Shown: positions 13,413 to 26,300, counted from the first letter of the stretch. The stretch is DNA of 64,000 nt from Rhea pennata (GCF_028389875.1 NC_084668.1:29804993-29868992), one strand, 5' to 3'. The notes: a model not told the origin generated them from the sequence alone. A program made the numbers and translations.

Positions 13413-16400
13413 ATGTCGGGGCGCGCGCCGCGGCCGGAGGAGGAGAGCGCGAGGCTGCGCCACAAGGAGGAGCTGAGCCGCAGGGTGAGCTGCGGCGCGG
13501 GGGGGCCCGCGCCGCCCTGCGGGCGCCTCCCCGCAGTGCCCGCCGCTCTGTGCGCGGGCCGGGCGGCGGGGGCCGGCGCCCTGCAAAGCCCTAGTGTCGG
13601 TGGTGCCCTGCTTAGCGAAACGGAGGGTGGGTCCTGCCAGGAAACGGAGTGAAAACCCCCGTGATAGTTGTTTTCGGTTTACAGCTCGGGATAGACCCTC
13701 TGTCCCGTAATGACCTTTAATTAACGCCTGAGTTAACCGATGAGTTGGCGAGGCTTTTTCTTGTAGTTTCTACTTGTCTCTGGTTGCTCAGAGAGTCCAA
13801 GCAGCTTTCGGTCTGACTGATACTTGTTGTAAATATACAGTTTTCCGAAGACCTAGTAGTTTCATTTAGTATGAAATCTAAGTTCAATCAAGTTCTATGG
13901 GACTGCTTTTTTAAAAAAACAAAAACAAAACAAAAAACCACTTCTTTTCCATTTGAGCATATTACCTAGAGTCAGTGGTATTTTTTGATTGCCTGGAAAG
14001 CTTGCCAGGAAAGAAGAGGGCAGAGATCACATGTAAGAGTGCTGGAGCTTCTAAATTCTGTTACACAGAAGTTGCTGGTTCAGTCCCTAGGAAAAGATGA
14101 CGCTGCTGTTTTGTCAGATGCTCACATACTCCCAGACACAAAATACTGATGTAACTGCTGGCAAAGTTTTCTATATGCCAAGGTTAGTTTGGGTAGCCCT
14201 GCTTTACGGCATTTTTCTACTGTTGTACTAACTCCAGGTGATGTGAAGAAAGAATAAAGAAACACATGTTGTTTGCTTCTGACAAAAAGAAACAAGTGCC
14301 TGCTGAACAGTGTTTGCTGATCTTGTTGGCTTTATGAAGCTCCTTCTGTCTACCTTTTTTTTTTTTGACTTACTTCATTTAGAATGTGGAGAATAACTGG
14401 TTGTAAAGTGTATTATAGAGCTTATAAAATAATTTTGTGGGGAGAAATAGCATTTTTTATTAGCTGTTTGCAATTTTTTTCTTGGGAAAAATGTGATCTC
14501 TGACTGAAAATAACTAGAGGTGGCTGGCTTCTAGTAATGATTTTCCTGAGGGACAGTCAAAATACCACTCTGTGCAGAATGACTCCTTTCTAAAGCGGTA
14601 ATTTAATACTTTACCAGCTCATAGATGTATTAATATTTTAAGATAATAATTCAAAAGAAGTCTATGTATGTAATTCAGTTGCATAGTCCAAATTATTGTA
14701 CTGTCAATTTTGAATATTGAGCAGCCTCTGGCATTTTCTTCATTGCTACACCTGCTTTCACTTTTGTGTTGGTTCATTCAGAGAACAGCAACTATGTGTG
14801 CATGTAGCTGCCTTAAAATAGGGGTAAGAGGAATCCCAACAGGATTGTAACATAATGGTTTATTTTTAATAACTATCTTGAAGCATGTATTTTTGCCTTT
14901 CAGATTAAAGAACAGAAAGTTGTAGTTGATGAGCTTTCTAACTTAAAGAAGAACCGGGTAAGTACTTACAAATTTGTTTTTGGCTGTTGCATTTTAGCAT
15001 CAGAGAAATAAGTGCAGAGGCAAGAGGGGAAACAGAAAATCAGACCAGCAAATAAACTGTGCAAGTCTTTTTTTTTTTTTTTTTTTTTAAAAAAAAACAA
15101 ATAACACACAGACAAAAAGTTGCCTAACGTAGACACAGTATGCTGTTCTTGAAATAATTTGTGCTCCAGATGATTTTATCATTACACGTCTGCAGTGTAA
15201 CAGAGTACAGTGCTTTTTTCTCCTCTTCAAATGTCATCTTTTTTTCCCCTCACTGTTTCCCGTTGCTTTGAATTTATGATGTTCATAATGAATTAACTTC
15301 GTAAATGTACGGTTACATAAAAGGTAAAAATTATATGTTTATAACAGAATATTGCATATAACCTGTTAGGGTTTTTTTATACATTGTGCAAAGAATCGGC
15401 TCTTTCTGACATTTCATATCATGTGTGTTTGTCTTTAGCATGATGACACTTAATATTAAGGAACTGGTGAGTACTTGTCATTTAGAATAGAATGAAAGGT
15501 TTTTGTTTGTTTTTCTTCAAGGCTTTATGGTACTTGCCTTTGTTTTATCTTTCAGGATGAGGAAGTTGCTAATATGTTTGAATTGGCCACAAGAGTTCAT
15601 AAAATATTTTTACATTTGATGTTTATATGTCTTTAAATGAAATGTACTCCTTCATATATGATGAAAAGGGAAGTGCAGAAAAGAAATGCAATTGTGAAAT
15701 GCTTTTGATAGTAGTACATTAGAATGCTGCTGTAGGCAGGGTAGAGCTCTCAATGGACCATTGTCAGTTTCTGCTGCAATATGGTTGCCTGAATCTGTTG
15801 ATTTGACTCAGTGCAGTTTTGTTTTTGTTTTACAGAAAGTTTATAGGCAGCAACCCAATAGCAACATATTCTTCCTTGTAGACAGAACGGAAACATTATC
15901 TCAATGCAAAAGTAAGTTTTTTTTTTGGTGTGAAGATCAATCAAATTGTTAACTACTTTAAAATTGTCTTTGTAGTTCAGGATTTCAGAAGCATATTAAA
16001 ATGAAAACTGTCAACTGTTCATTAAACACAAAGATTTCAGACATGTGCTTGTTTTTCTGGATTAGATAAACATCCATGTATCAAGTGGAATTACTTTCCT
16101 GTCATAAAGCAGCAAGTACTGAAGATGCAGGAAGAGGGAGGATGTATGCCCTGTAAAGGTTCACTGTCCTTGGTGATGTTCAGGAAGCTGTACAGTAACT
16201 GATTCTTTGTAAAGAAAAGTAGGCCATCTAAAAACTGTGTGGTTAAATAAGAAAATAATGAGCATCTTACCTGCAACTAAGCTAGACATCTTTAAGTGGT
16301 TGAAAGAATGGATTTATGGGGTTGTGAAAATAGAAGAATAGAGGATAAATGAAAAGAGCTGATGATTGAACAGAAAAATAAGTGAGATGTATAAATTTAT

Positions 16401-16872
16401 ACCTTATTTTACTTCCTGAAATGAACAATTGTTAATTTCTTTTTTCTTTTGGTCAGAGCTAATTTTGCAATTTGATGTTGACATTTTAATTGATAGCTAT
16501 TTAACTGTTACAAATGTAAATTATACTGATCATATAGGCAACAACTGGCTATTTCCCCCAGTCCTTGTATTTGTACAGTGGCTTTCTTTGGGGGAGGGTA
16601 AAAAACTATAATCCTCGTGTAACCCAAGAGGATTTGGCTACAACAAACGTCTTTTTGTGTTATATTGCTCTTACAGAACTCTTGTTTCTTATCCTTTCTT
16701 GTATATTTCTTTATCGAACAAGTGTCTGGAGTTGCTTGTTGCTTAGATATTATCTCAAACTTAGTTCATGAAACTGATTTTGTTTTTCTTTTGTTGCACA
16801 GATACATTAGATGAATTGAAGAAGGCACATCAGGAGATAGAAAATTCAGAGAAGACCAAAATCAAGAAATAG
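13413..16872 (+). CDS. ASDURF: ASDURF, prefoldin-like PAQosome subunit encoded upstream of ASNSD1
   Basis: Four coding exons: 13413-13484, 14904-14957, 15836-15911 and 16802-16872. All have GT-AG junctions and a continuous frame, giving 90 residues (the human protein is 96). The middle of the protein reads IKEQKVVVDELSNLKKNRKV and is nearly identical to human ASDURF; the rest is a charged, coiled-coil-like helical hairpin typical of prefoldin beta-class subunits. Known of the family: it is translated from the upstream open reading frame of ASNSD1 mRNA and joins the prefoldin-like module of the R2TP/PAQosome co-chaperone. The start was chosen at the only in-frame ATG, which aligns with the human start; the frame remains open upstream but without an ATG. 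The stop (16870-16872) lies 22 nt before the ASNSD1 ATG in the same exon, so both proteins come from one dicistronic transcript and ASNSD1 probably depends on leaky scanning or reinitiation. Confidence 0.95.
15068..15098. repeat. Poly-T/poly-A tract
   Basis: A long T run is immediately followed by an A run, in ASDURF intron 2. It is simple homopolymer sequence that could form an AT snapback; no further structure is seen. Confidence 0.8.
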
Positions 16873-16894
16873 TCCATCTGGATTCAAATTAGCA

Positions 16895-19800
16895 ATGTGT
16901 GGTATTTGTTGTGTTGTTACCTTGTCTAAGCAGCATACTATTCATGATTTCTTTAGCAAAGATGTGCTCTCCTGCCTTAGACGAAGAGGACCAGACAGTA
17001 GTCAACAGTTCATAAAAACTGTGTCTGGTATCTCTTATGAGTGTCTGTTTTCTGGTCATGTACTTCACTTGAGAGGCTTGTTGACTCCTCAGCCTCTGGA
17101 AGATGCCAGTAACAATATTTTCCTTTGGAATGGAGAAATTTTTGATGGAGTTCATGTTGGATCTCTAGAGAATGACACTGAAATTATGTTTAATCGTCTT
17201 ACTTTATGCAATAGTGAAACTGACATTTTGTCACTCTTTTCATCACTTCGAGGTCCATGGTCTTTTATTTATTATCAAGGATCTAGAGACTGTTTATGGT
17301 TTGGTAGGGATTATTTCGGTCGTCGTAGCTTGCTTTGGCAGTTCAGTAATGAGGTTGACAGGGCTGTCTGTCTCGCATCTGTAGGTGTTTATTCTGAATC
17401 TAATAACCAATGGCAAGAAGTCCCAGCATCTGGAATTTTCAAAATTGATCTCAAAGCTTGTGCAGCAACTAAATCTTTGTCTTTAACATTGTTTCCATGG
17501 AAATATAGTTGCACAGAGAAAACAGTAGAAGAAATATTCATTAATGTTCTGGATCGAGTTTCAAAAGATTTGCCAAACCATATACCTCTTGCAACAAATG
17601 AATCAAAACTCTGTCTGACAACACCAATTATTCCCTTAAATAAAACAATTTCTGAAGCTTTAGGTGAAGATCAGTGCACTAATGTTAGCAACATTAACCG
17701 TACAGTTTCTTTAGAAACTCTTCAAGCATTTCTTGGAGTAGAACACAAGAAGAAATTAGTCCATCAATTTATTGATGTTTTAAGTGAAGCAGTGAAGAAA
17801 CGAGTTTTAAATCTCTTTAGAGATGAAGATCAGAAAAGAGGAGACACTCCAAGCATGTCTACCAGTAAAGCACATGTTGCAGTGCTCTTCTCTGGAGGCG
17901 TTGATTCTATGGTTATTGCAGCCCTTGCTGATCAACATGTTCCTGTGGAAGAACCAATTGATCTTCTCAATGTAGCTTTCATGATTAAAGAACAAAGGAA
18001 GCAAAAATGTGCCTCTAAAAACCATATTGACCAGGAAATACAACTTAAGTTGCTTTCTTGTCAAGAAAGCTATAAAGATCCTGATGCTAAAACTGATGAT
18101 CACTTGGTTTGCTTTGATGTTCCTGACAGAATCACTGGTAGAGCAGGACTGAAAGAATTAAAAGCTCTTAACCCTTTAAGAACCTGGAACTTTGTGGAAA
18201 TTAATGTTACGCTAGAGGAATTGAAAAGAATGAGACAAAAGCGCATTAGTCACTTAATCTATCCATTGAATACAGTCCTGGATGACAGCATTGGGTGTGC
18301 AGTTTGGTTTGCTTCCAGAGGAGAGGGTTTTATTAGTAACCAAGGAGAACTGAAACCATACAGAAGTTCTGCAAAGGTACGAATCTTTTATTTTCTGCTT
18401 TATGCTTGACTTGCACAAAATCGGTTCTGTTCTCAGGGATCATTTAAGTGTATTTAACATTCATAAGACTTCTGAAATCCAGTGGAAGAATGCAGAATAG
18501 TTTTGTACTGATGATTCTTGTATTAATGTAAAAATTGCATTTGATCCATTTGTCATGTAACTTACATGGCTTTTCAAGAAGTTTGACTAGGCAACAATAT
18601 CACTAGAGAAAAATAACAACCAGCACCTATCATTTGCTGTGTTGTAACTCAGCAGTATAGTAGTAGTATAACTGCTATTCATTTCAAACTGAGTAGGTTA
18701 ATAAATCTAGTGACAAATTTTAGAAGTGTTATTAAGCAATATTGTTTTGTGCCAGCATTTCCAGGCTTGCAAGTTACCAGCTTATTATTTAGGCACATTA
18801 TTTATGTGATGAAATTAGCCCTAATTAATGACAGACTATTTCTTGGAAACTTTAGTAATTACAATCTGATTAAATCTGTTTGAACTACAAGAAGGAGTTT
18901 TCCTTCTTATAACTTGTTTTTTGTATATGTAGTTTTAAGTCTTTTTTGATAACTACATGGTTTTTCTCATTAATTCCGTTCATTCTTCTCACTTCCTCTA
19001 CCCCTTCAGTTTCCTGATGGTTCATACAGGGAAGAATAAGTTCAGGAGTTTGCAGTCCATGGCTGCCCTTGCTTTTTGCGGCTCTCTTTATTTTTCTGCT
19101 AGTTGCAGGGTTTTAAAAAAATACTGGAGTGAAACAGTAACTTGCTTAAATAACATCAGTGTAGAACACAGTTGATTTAGTTGACTGATTTACTTAAAGC
19201 TGTGTATCTCAGATTTGGTGAGGAAAAGGTTTATATTCAGAATATGGTGAAATGGGTCATGAGTTAACTGTGAAGAGACAGTGTCATTCTCCTTTCAATT
19301 ACGTTACTGTGTGCCGGTAACTGTTTTGTGCATAAGCTGACCACTAGCTGCTGTCAGAATAGTAGTGCTTACTTGACTGGTTATATTAAGAATTCTAGAC
19401 TGGTTATATTAAGAATTCTAATTTTGCAGTGAATTGCTGTTGAAGGCATGATGATGGTGCAGGTGTATTAATGTTTTTATAATACTTTACGTATCTGCCA
19501 TTGACTGGACAGAACAATATGACACATTTTTACTTTGTATAAGATTATTGTTATTGGGGGCAGGTTTAACTCAGTTGGTCAGAGCATGGCGCTGCTAATG
19601 CCAGCGTTGCAGGTTCAGTCCCCATATGGGCTACGCTGAGGGTTGGACTGGATGATCTCCAGAGGTCCAACCTTACCATTCTATGATTATTTACCCAGTA
19701 GCCAATAAATTAATAATGATCTCTGCATATGTTCAGATAACTATTTAAAAACATGACATACAACCTAATCTATGATGATAAAGGCTGATGATAGATTCTG

Positions 19801-21728
19801 ATTATTGTAATAGCAATTATTGTATAGCAATTGTGTTCTTCAAAGATACTGGTATACTTGTGACAGGCATAACATTATTTCAATATTTTTGCTTGCGTAG
19901 GTAGAAATGATTGTACTTTTCAGTCTGCCTATGAACCTACTTAAATCAAGCTTTTCAGCAACTGAAAACTATTTCAGGCTCTGTAAATGTGTAAGGTACA
20001 TCCCATCATGCTAGTTTGTATAGATGGAATGCATACATTATTCTCCTTATGAAGTTGTAGTTAACGATTTTAAATCTGCTAAATATTACTAGACTGCATG
20101 GATATTAAGAGCACTTTTATTCTATTTCCTTAGGTTGTACTTACAGGAATTGGGGCAGATGAGCAGCTTGCTGGATATTCTCGACATCGTGTTTGCTTCG
20201 AAAAACATGGTTTAGAGGGTCTAAATAAAGAAATTGAAATGGAGTTGGATCGCATTTCTTTTAGGAATCTTGGTAGAGATGACAGAATTATTGGCGATCA
20301 TGGAAAAGAAGCCAGGTAGTATTGCCTTAATATGAAGCAAAACTTTTACATTCTGACTTTAACACTATGAGAGAAACTTTAATTGCAACTCCTATGCACT
20401 TTTTTGTCTCTAAATTCCAATTTAGCTGTGCTAGTATGTACTGTTGAAAAAATACAATGTTGAAAAGTTGCTGTATTTTCTTCAAGAACTCTTTTACAGT
20501 ACTGCAGATGACTATCTGGAAACTTCAAGAAGCAGCAATTGTTAAATATTGGGATAAGCAAAATCAAGTTTTTATCATTTTAAGTTCAATTGTCTTTTGC
20601 ACAACTTTGAAAAGTTTGTGTGGTGGCTTGCAGGGTCACTTTGGAAAAAGACAGCTACCTAATCTAGCTTTTACAGAGGCTGTGGTACAACAGCGTAGAA
20701 GCCCTGTGTTCCTGCTGAAGCAATGACAGCATGATTGTTATCCACTAGATTTCCTGGCTATTAAATCAGAATAGTCAAAGAACCAGTTTATCCTTGTTTA
20801 CTTCTTCCACACTAGCACCTACTTGCAAAAAGTTTCTTACAGTTGTCCAGTAGCAGGGGCTGCTCAGGTGCATGAAGATCTCTTCATGAGATCTTTGTGC
20901 CATAAGATGTTTTTTCAAATTTATTCTTAGTCATACATTTTCAATTTAGCAAAAAGAATAGTTGCAGTGGTGGGCAGGCAGTGCTGTTAGTTGCTTTTGT
21001 GATCAGATACAATTATCCAAAATTCTCTTCAGAAGGTTGTCAGAATTTTCCATGTAAATTTTTGTTTCAAGGTTATGATGCAGCTTCTTGTAGTATTCTT
21101 AGCATTTAAAAGTGATTCTGAGAAATGTGATTTTTTTTTTTTTTTTTTTTTTTTTAAGTCTTGCATAGTGTTCTTGTTGTTTTGGGGGTTGATTATTTTT
21201 TGGATTAAAATAAGCATCAGAAATGCTAATTTTTATACTTGAGTGCAGTTTTGAAAATTTCCAGGATTCTGAGTTGATGATCATGTCATCCTCCAAGACA
21301 GTGCATCTGTCATGGAGACTTGCTGCAGTACTGCAGCACTAACATTTAAAGCACATCTTTAATTAGAAACGAGCATGGGCTTTGAAGACTGTGATAGCAG
21401 AGAAAGACCAAGATAGTTTGTATCAAGTTTGTAAAGAGTCTTTCACCATGTCTGTCTCTTCTTTAGGTTTCCTTTTCTTGATGAAGATGTTGTTTCATTC
21501 CTCAATTCTCTGCCTATCTCAGAAAAAGCAGATTTGACTTTACCTCGAGGAATTGGTGAGAAATTGATTCTGCGCCTTGCAGCTGTGGAGTTTGGCCTTA
21601 CAGCCTCGGCCATTTTGCCAAAGAGGGCTGTACAATTTGGATCTCGCATTGCAAAACTGGAGAGCAACAGTGAAAAAGCCTCTGATACATGCAGCAGACT
21701 AAAGTTACTTTCAATAGATGAAGTATAA
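16895..21728 (+). CDS. ASNSD1: ASNSD1, asparagine synthetase domain-containing protein 1
   Basis: Three coding exons (16895-18376, 20134-20315, 21467-21728) give 641 residues; human has 643. The N-terminus MCGICC places a cysteine at position 2, the nucleophile of class-II glutamine amidotransferases, followed by an N-terminal Ntn-type domain (WNGEIFDG near residue 80). The C-terminal half is asparagine-synthetase-like: the ATP-pyrophosphatase loop SGGVDS lies at residues 333-338, and exon 5 encodes [16 protein letters not shown]. The protein is presumed to be cytosolic; its substrate and true activity are not established. The start is the first ATG after the ASDURF stop, with G at -3. The first coding exon is shared with the end of ASDURF. 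No AATAAA follows the stop before ANKAR; ATTAAA occurs at 22479-22484 and 22522-22527, so the 3' UTR may overlap the ANKAR 5' end. No frameshift or internal stop is seen. Confidence 0.97.
19375..19420. repeat. Perfect 23-bp tandem duplication
   Basis: Two exact head-to-tail copies of a 23-base unit (19375-19397 and 19398-19420), each carrying GAATTC, lie in ASNSD1 intron 4. The absence of any difference suggests a recent duplication. Confidence 0.85.
19556..19688 (+). mobile_element. tRNA-derived SINE with CR1-like tail (TguSINE1 type)
   Basis: The head is tRNA-like. It has an A box (TTTAACTCAGTTGG, about 19565-19578), an anticodon-arm region with CTGCTAATGCCAG, and a B box (GGTTCAGTCCC, 19612-19622). 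Overall it is closest to tRNA-Ile. The head passes directly into GGTTGGACTGGATGATCTCC and ends CCATTCTATGATT, the 3' end recognised by CR1 LINE machinery. tRNA-Ile plus CR1-tail SINEs are known from passerine birds and are mobilised in trans by CR1. The copy is about 133 bp and looks full length. It lies in sense in ASNSD1 intron 4 (18377-20133). A possible short target duplication (GATTATT-like) flanks it, but I cannot fix its ends. Confidence 0.85.
21131..21155. repeat. T25 homopolymer
   Basis: A run of 25 T lies in ASNSD1 intron 5, about 310 bases before the last coding exon. No retrocopy body was recognised beside it. Confidence 0.85.
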
Positions 21729-21839
21729 AGCTACATCTTGAGAAACTGCTGTTATCCTGTATGCATATTCAGTAAAAACCTTGGGGTTGTTTTAGAATAT
21801 TTGGTCTATTTTTTTTCTTTACATACTAGTATACTATGT

Positions 21840-22290
21840 CCTGCAGCTGGGAGGGCCGGAGGTTTGGGAAGCAGGAGGGAGCCCATTGAGTGGGGGAGCC
21901 CAGGGAGGGTGGCGTTGCCAGGGTGCTGCTGCGGTGTTGCTGTTGCCGTGGAGTGGGCGCCAGGGTCAGAGCCACTGTTGTGGGGGCCTGCAGGCCTGTC
22001 GCCTCCTGGGGTCACCTGCAGGCCTTGCACTGGGGTTTGGCTACCTGAGAAGCGGCTTCTCTGGGAGCTGGAGCCAGGCCGGGGGGAGCCCCAGCTGCAG
22101 GGAAGCTCCCCCCGGGCTCTCCCTCCCCTTGCTCCCTGGACTTGCTGCTGCTCCTTTAGCTTTAGCTCTTCTTATCCTAAAGTTGCAAGATATCCTTTGT
22201 GTAGTGGGAGGAAGATCTCCTTAAAGAGATCAAGCAAAACAAAAAAGGAAGCTTGTTTTAACCAAACAACAACAATCAGACTGGATCTAG
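21840..22290 (+). promoter_or_regulatory. GC-rich putative ANKAR promoter and 5' non-coding exon
   Basis: Starting about 110 bases past the ASNSD1 stop is a 300-base GC-rich stretch (21840-22150) with CTGCAG and CCTGCAGG motifs. It runs into an AT-richer segment that ends in a strong donor, CTAG|GTGAGT, at 22290/22291. The next acceptor (TTGTTAG, exon from 23277) opens the first ANKAR coding exon, so an untranslated exon ending at 22290 is the simplest first exon. No TATA box is evident. The transcription start is not visible, and the block could instead be ASNSD1 3' UTR or an unrelated repeat. The short ANKAR-ASNSD1 gap implies closely packed genes. Confidence 0.4.
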
Positions 22291-22789
22291 GTGAGTATCT
22301 GAATGCAATCGTGGGGGTGAAATAGGAACAGAGGAACTTCCTCTGAAGAGTAGCTTCAGTGTAAATCGAAAGAAAACAATGTTATCCACAAAACTAGGTA
22401 CTCGCTCACCAGTGTTTTTCATAAAGTGTGAGCTTTGTAGTCAAGATTACAGTTCTAGTTTTTTAGAAAGTTTGTCCAATTAAACAGAAAAAGAGGAACA
22501 CTGATGCCAGACATGCCTTGTATTAAAATGAATTAGTTCTATTACAGCTATTCCTATGAAGTATTGCTAAGAGTATAAGGATTTCAAAAATAACTCAGAC
22601 TGTAAAGAAATTTCTTATAAAAAAGTTTTGCAGTGCTTCAAGAGCACTGGCAGTTTTTTTTTAACTGATGCTCTGAGGAAAAGTGATGTTCTACTACATT
22701 ATCCTGTGACACCTGCTTGCAAGACTTCTTGCATCCTCTAAAACAGTGGGAGATTGGAGCAAAGAGGACTATTAGTCTGATGAAATATG

Positions 22790-22826
22790 GCATTATTCTT
22801 ACATTAGCTGCATTATTCTTACATTA
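22790..22826. repeat. 17-bp direct repeat, period 20
   Basis: Two exact copies of GCATTATTCTTACATTA (22790-22806 and 22810-22826) are separated by GCT. This is a local duplication in the presumed first ANKAR intron. Confidence 0.8.
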
Positions 22827-23323
22827 AAAATAGCACAAGAAGGGCAACTATTACAGAAAGCTAGCACAGCCTTAAACACTAAAAAGATATAGTGCACAGT
22901 TATGACATGGAGGCCAGTAGCTTCTTTCCTGCTAATTTTTAGGAAAGCATTAGAAATAATTTTTGAAAAACTCCTAAATAGGTTTAGACATTAGCTTTAA
23001 GAAACCATATAATTTGTGTTGATGAATTTCTCTGTTTATCCAGTTACTCATAGGAAAGGAATTTATTGAAACTATGGACTTTCTTGACCAAATAGTTGGT
23101 TGTAGAGAAAATAACATTTTAAAATACTTGACATACTGAAATCACTTACGTTCTTTGGCATTTTTAGAGCAACTTATGTGTATGTTAGCTGCTTTTAATC
23201 TTGTTCTTAAATGTGTTATTTTCTTGCTCATACTAATATAATACTTGGTTAAATAATACTCTCCTACTTTTGTTAGCCTTTGAGTATCTTATTTTGGAAA
23301 CAGAGGAAGAATATCCTTGGAGA

Positions 23324-26300
23324 ATGCTCAGGCCTGTCAAAAAAGCGTTCCCAAGACCTGAACAAGTTGATGAAGCAACCCATTTGTCAAACCTAGCAGT
23401 GCAGAAAAATGCCAGCACCTTTTTCAAGAAGTATGACCAAACGGAGTTGCAGGAATTACTTACAACCATGTCCTCTAGTTGGCTGGCTTCAAAAGATGAC
23501 ATACACTGCCCAATAGAGCTTCCCAGCGGACTGGTGAGCCAGCTAAGAAACATAAGTTCCCGGACTGCAATTTTGCTAGCACCAGTGGTTTCAGATATAC
23601 CCTTAGATTGTAAAGAAGTCCATCAGATTTTGAGAGAATTGACTGTTGGAATTTATTGTTTAAACCAGATACCTTTGATCAGTTTAGATGGTAATTATGA
23701 TCAAAGCACTTCTTGTCAGCTTCCTCCAGCTTACATTGATACCAGAATTGGACAAATTTTGATCAGTGTTGATTACATGCTAAAAGCACTGTGGCATGGG
23801 GCATACATACCCAAAGAGAAACGCGTCAGGTTTTCTAAGCTGTGGCGCTCTGAAATGGACATTGATGCAGATGGAAAACCCCAAACAGAGGAGAATATTT
23901 TTTTAAAGTTTTGCTCAGGAGGTGAGTATAAAAATACCTTCCTTTATTTTTTCTGCTATTATACTCCTAATAAGTTTAATGCTGCATATGTATGTGAGTA
24001 AATGTGTGTGTGTGTGGTATTCACTTAAAAACTAGGATCATTACTTGAAAAAATATAAGTTGTTGGACCTCTTGTAAAACTATAAGCTGTCCAAAAATGG
24101 TCATTTGCCACAATTCAAAAAGAGCTTAGCTTCTACTGCAGTTATTTAAATGAGCGGTCAGATATTCTCAAAAGTAGTCAGAATGCTCTATCTGAAAATA
24201 ATTATAGCTCCAGGCTTATGAATTGACATAGGCATTTATTTTTTTCTAATACTATTTTACATAGCTTTCTTTATATTTACTTGCTATGTTTGTGTAACTA
24301 AGATTTAAAATCAGTTACCTTGTTGTATGATAAATAAGGTGTTAGAGACAAAATATCTTCTAACTTTTAGTAATATATAACTAATAATTTCTACAGTATT
24401 AGAATACTGTCAGTTTACAGATACGACAACAACTATATATTTTTTTAATTGAAGAGTAACATTTGAATTTAAGTGGTACAAATATATTTTTATGGCAGGC
24501 AACAAGTGTTTTAAATGTTTCATTTGACCTTGTAGATTTTTGTATTTCTATGTTTTACAGGTCTAACTGATGTTTCTACTGAACAGGATTTTGAGGGAAT
24601 CTATGATGAAAATATGAATGAAGATCCAACTTACGATCCAAACAGTACAGAAGAAAAAAGTTTCTTCATGCAATATGCTGATAACATAATACTTAAAGTG
24701 ACATTTGGTTGTACGCAAGTTGAGCAACATGAAAATTTTTTTAGGTTTGATGCAATTTATAGACTCACCAATGTTATAAGATCAACAGAGGACTACTTAA
24801 ATACAGAAACATATCAGAGATTACAGCAGAGATTAGCTCTTCACCAAAAGCTTCTGAAGAAACAGTTAGAAAAAAACATTACAATCCACAGAAATATAGA
24901 ATATCTCAAGTTAATGAGCTTTTTAATTCCATTTTTACTGGGGTTTAAAAAGAAGATGGAAATCCCAAATTTAAATAAACTACTTCAGCCATATTCAAGT
25001 AAGAAATGTAATTTTACTGATTTTTTAAATTCAAATTCTATGTTTTTATATAAAAATACAAAGAAAACTATTTGAATATGTTGAATATGTAGGATGTAAT
25101 TTGAGTTCTGAATGTAGTAACTTTAAATGCCTGAGATTAATTGTGATACGCTATGTATCACATAACGTGATTCCTTTGAAATCAGCCATGTATCATTAGT
25201 ACAGCCATGCTGTACTAATGATAAATTCATCCCAATATAGTTATTCCAAAATAACATGTTTCCACTAAAATAAATCTGTCTAGGGTCTAATACTTTCAGT
25301 GTTAAAATTTATTTAGTGTTTTAAACTATTTCATAATACTACTTCACTTAAAAACATCTTTTTGTAGATCAAGAGCTTAAAACAGAGAGAGAGTTGCCAC
25401 CGTTTTCTCTTGGACAAAATTTTAAATGTCAGCATTTTCAATATGCACAGAATGAGTATTTTCATGCCCATGGAGGGATTGAATTTGATGTTGGTACTCC
25501 TTCGATACAGGATATTTCAGAAGAGATCAAGGTTTTGGTTTGCTCTCTTTCATGTAATGTATGTGTGCGTGTCTTCACAGCTAGTAAGATATGAGAAAAT
25601 ATTGTAGTTTATCTGTACTTGAAGAGGTGAGAATGGTAATGGTGTATACCCCCTGCTCCAAAGCAAACATACAAATACTCTTCTGTCTGTCTTGCTATGG
25701 CTCTGGGTCAAGTTATGTAGTCTGAGGATACTTTCATTCCTGTTTTCATACTCCATGGGGAACTGAATCAGTATTTTGCCCTGGAATTACATGTTGTGGA
25801 ATAGGCAGTACTGTGCTTATTCCAGGAGGGTGAAATTTTAACTATGGATTTCGCTTTTTCTATGCAGCATAGGATTTTGCCTTTAAAACCTGTACAGTGC
25901 CAGATATTGCCAGGTGTTAGATAGCTACTGTTCTTAAAATGCTTGTTCTAAGTTAGTAGGTTTATCTAGACTATGTTAAGTTGGAAGGTTTGTTTGATTA
26001 TCCAAGCAGTTTTTATAGACCAGGCTAGTAGAGTTCAGTACTCATTTTCAAATAAGTATGCTGTTAGAATATTTAGTGTCAGTACTGAGCTATACATATT
26101 TACCTAAGCTGTCTTAATCATAAGGACGGTATTGCCCTAAAAGATACATAGCCCTTAGGTATCAGACTTCTTGTTTTAACATATAACATGTGGCATTTCT
26201 GCATGGCATAATGCCAGTTTTGGGAATCACCAAAACAGATTCACCTGAGGAGGTATAAACTATTCCCAGAGGAATAGTTTAATATAATATATAATAATAA

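Noticed and set aside
19556-19630. A functional tRNA gene
   Set aside because: Although A and B boxes are present, the acceptor arms do not pair well and the sequence runs directly into a CR1-type tail, so it is a SINE head.
25191-25223. MicroRNA precursor
   Set aside because: A 15-bp stem with a 3-base loop is too short for normal Drosha/Dicer processing.
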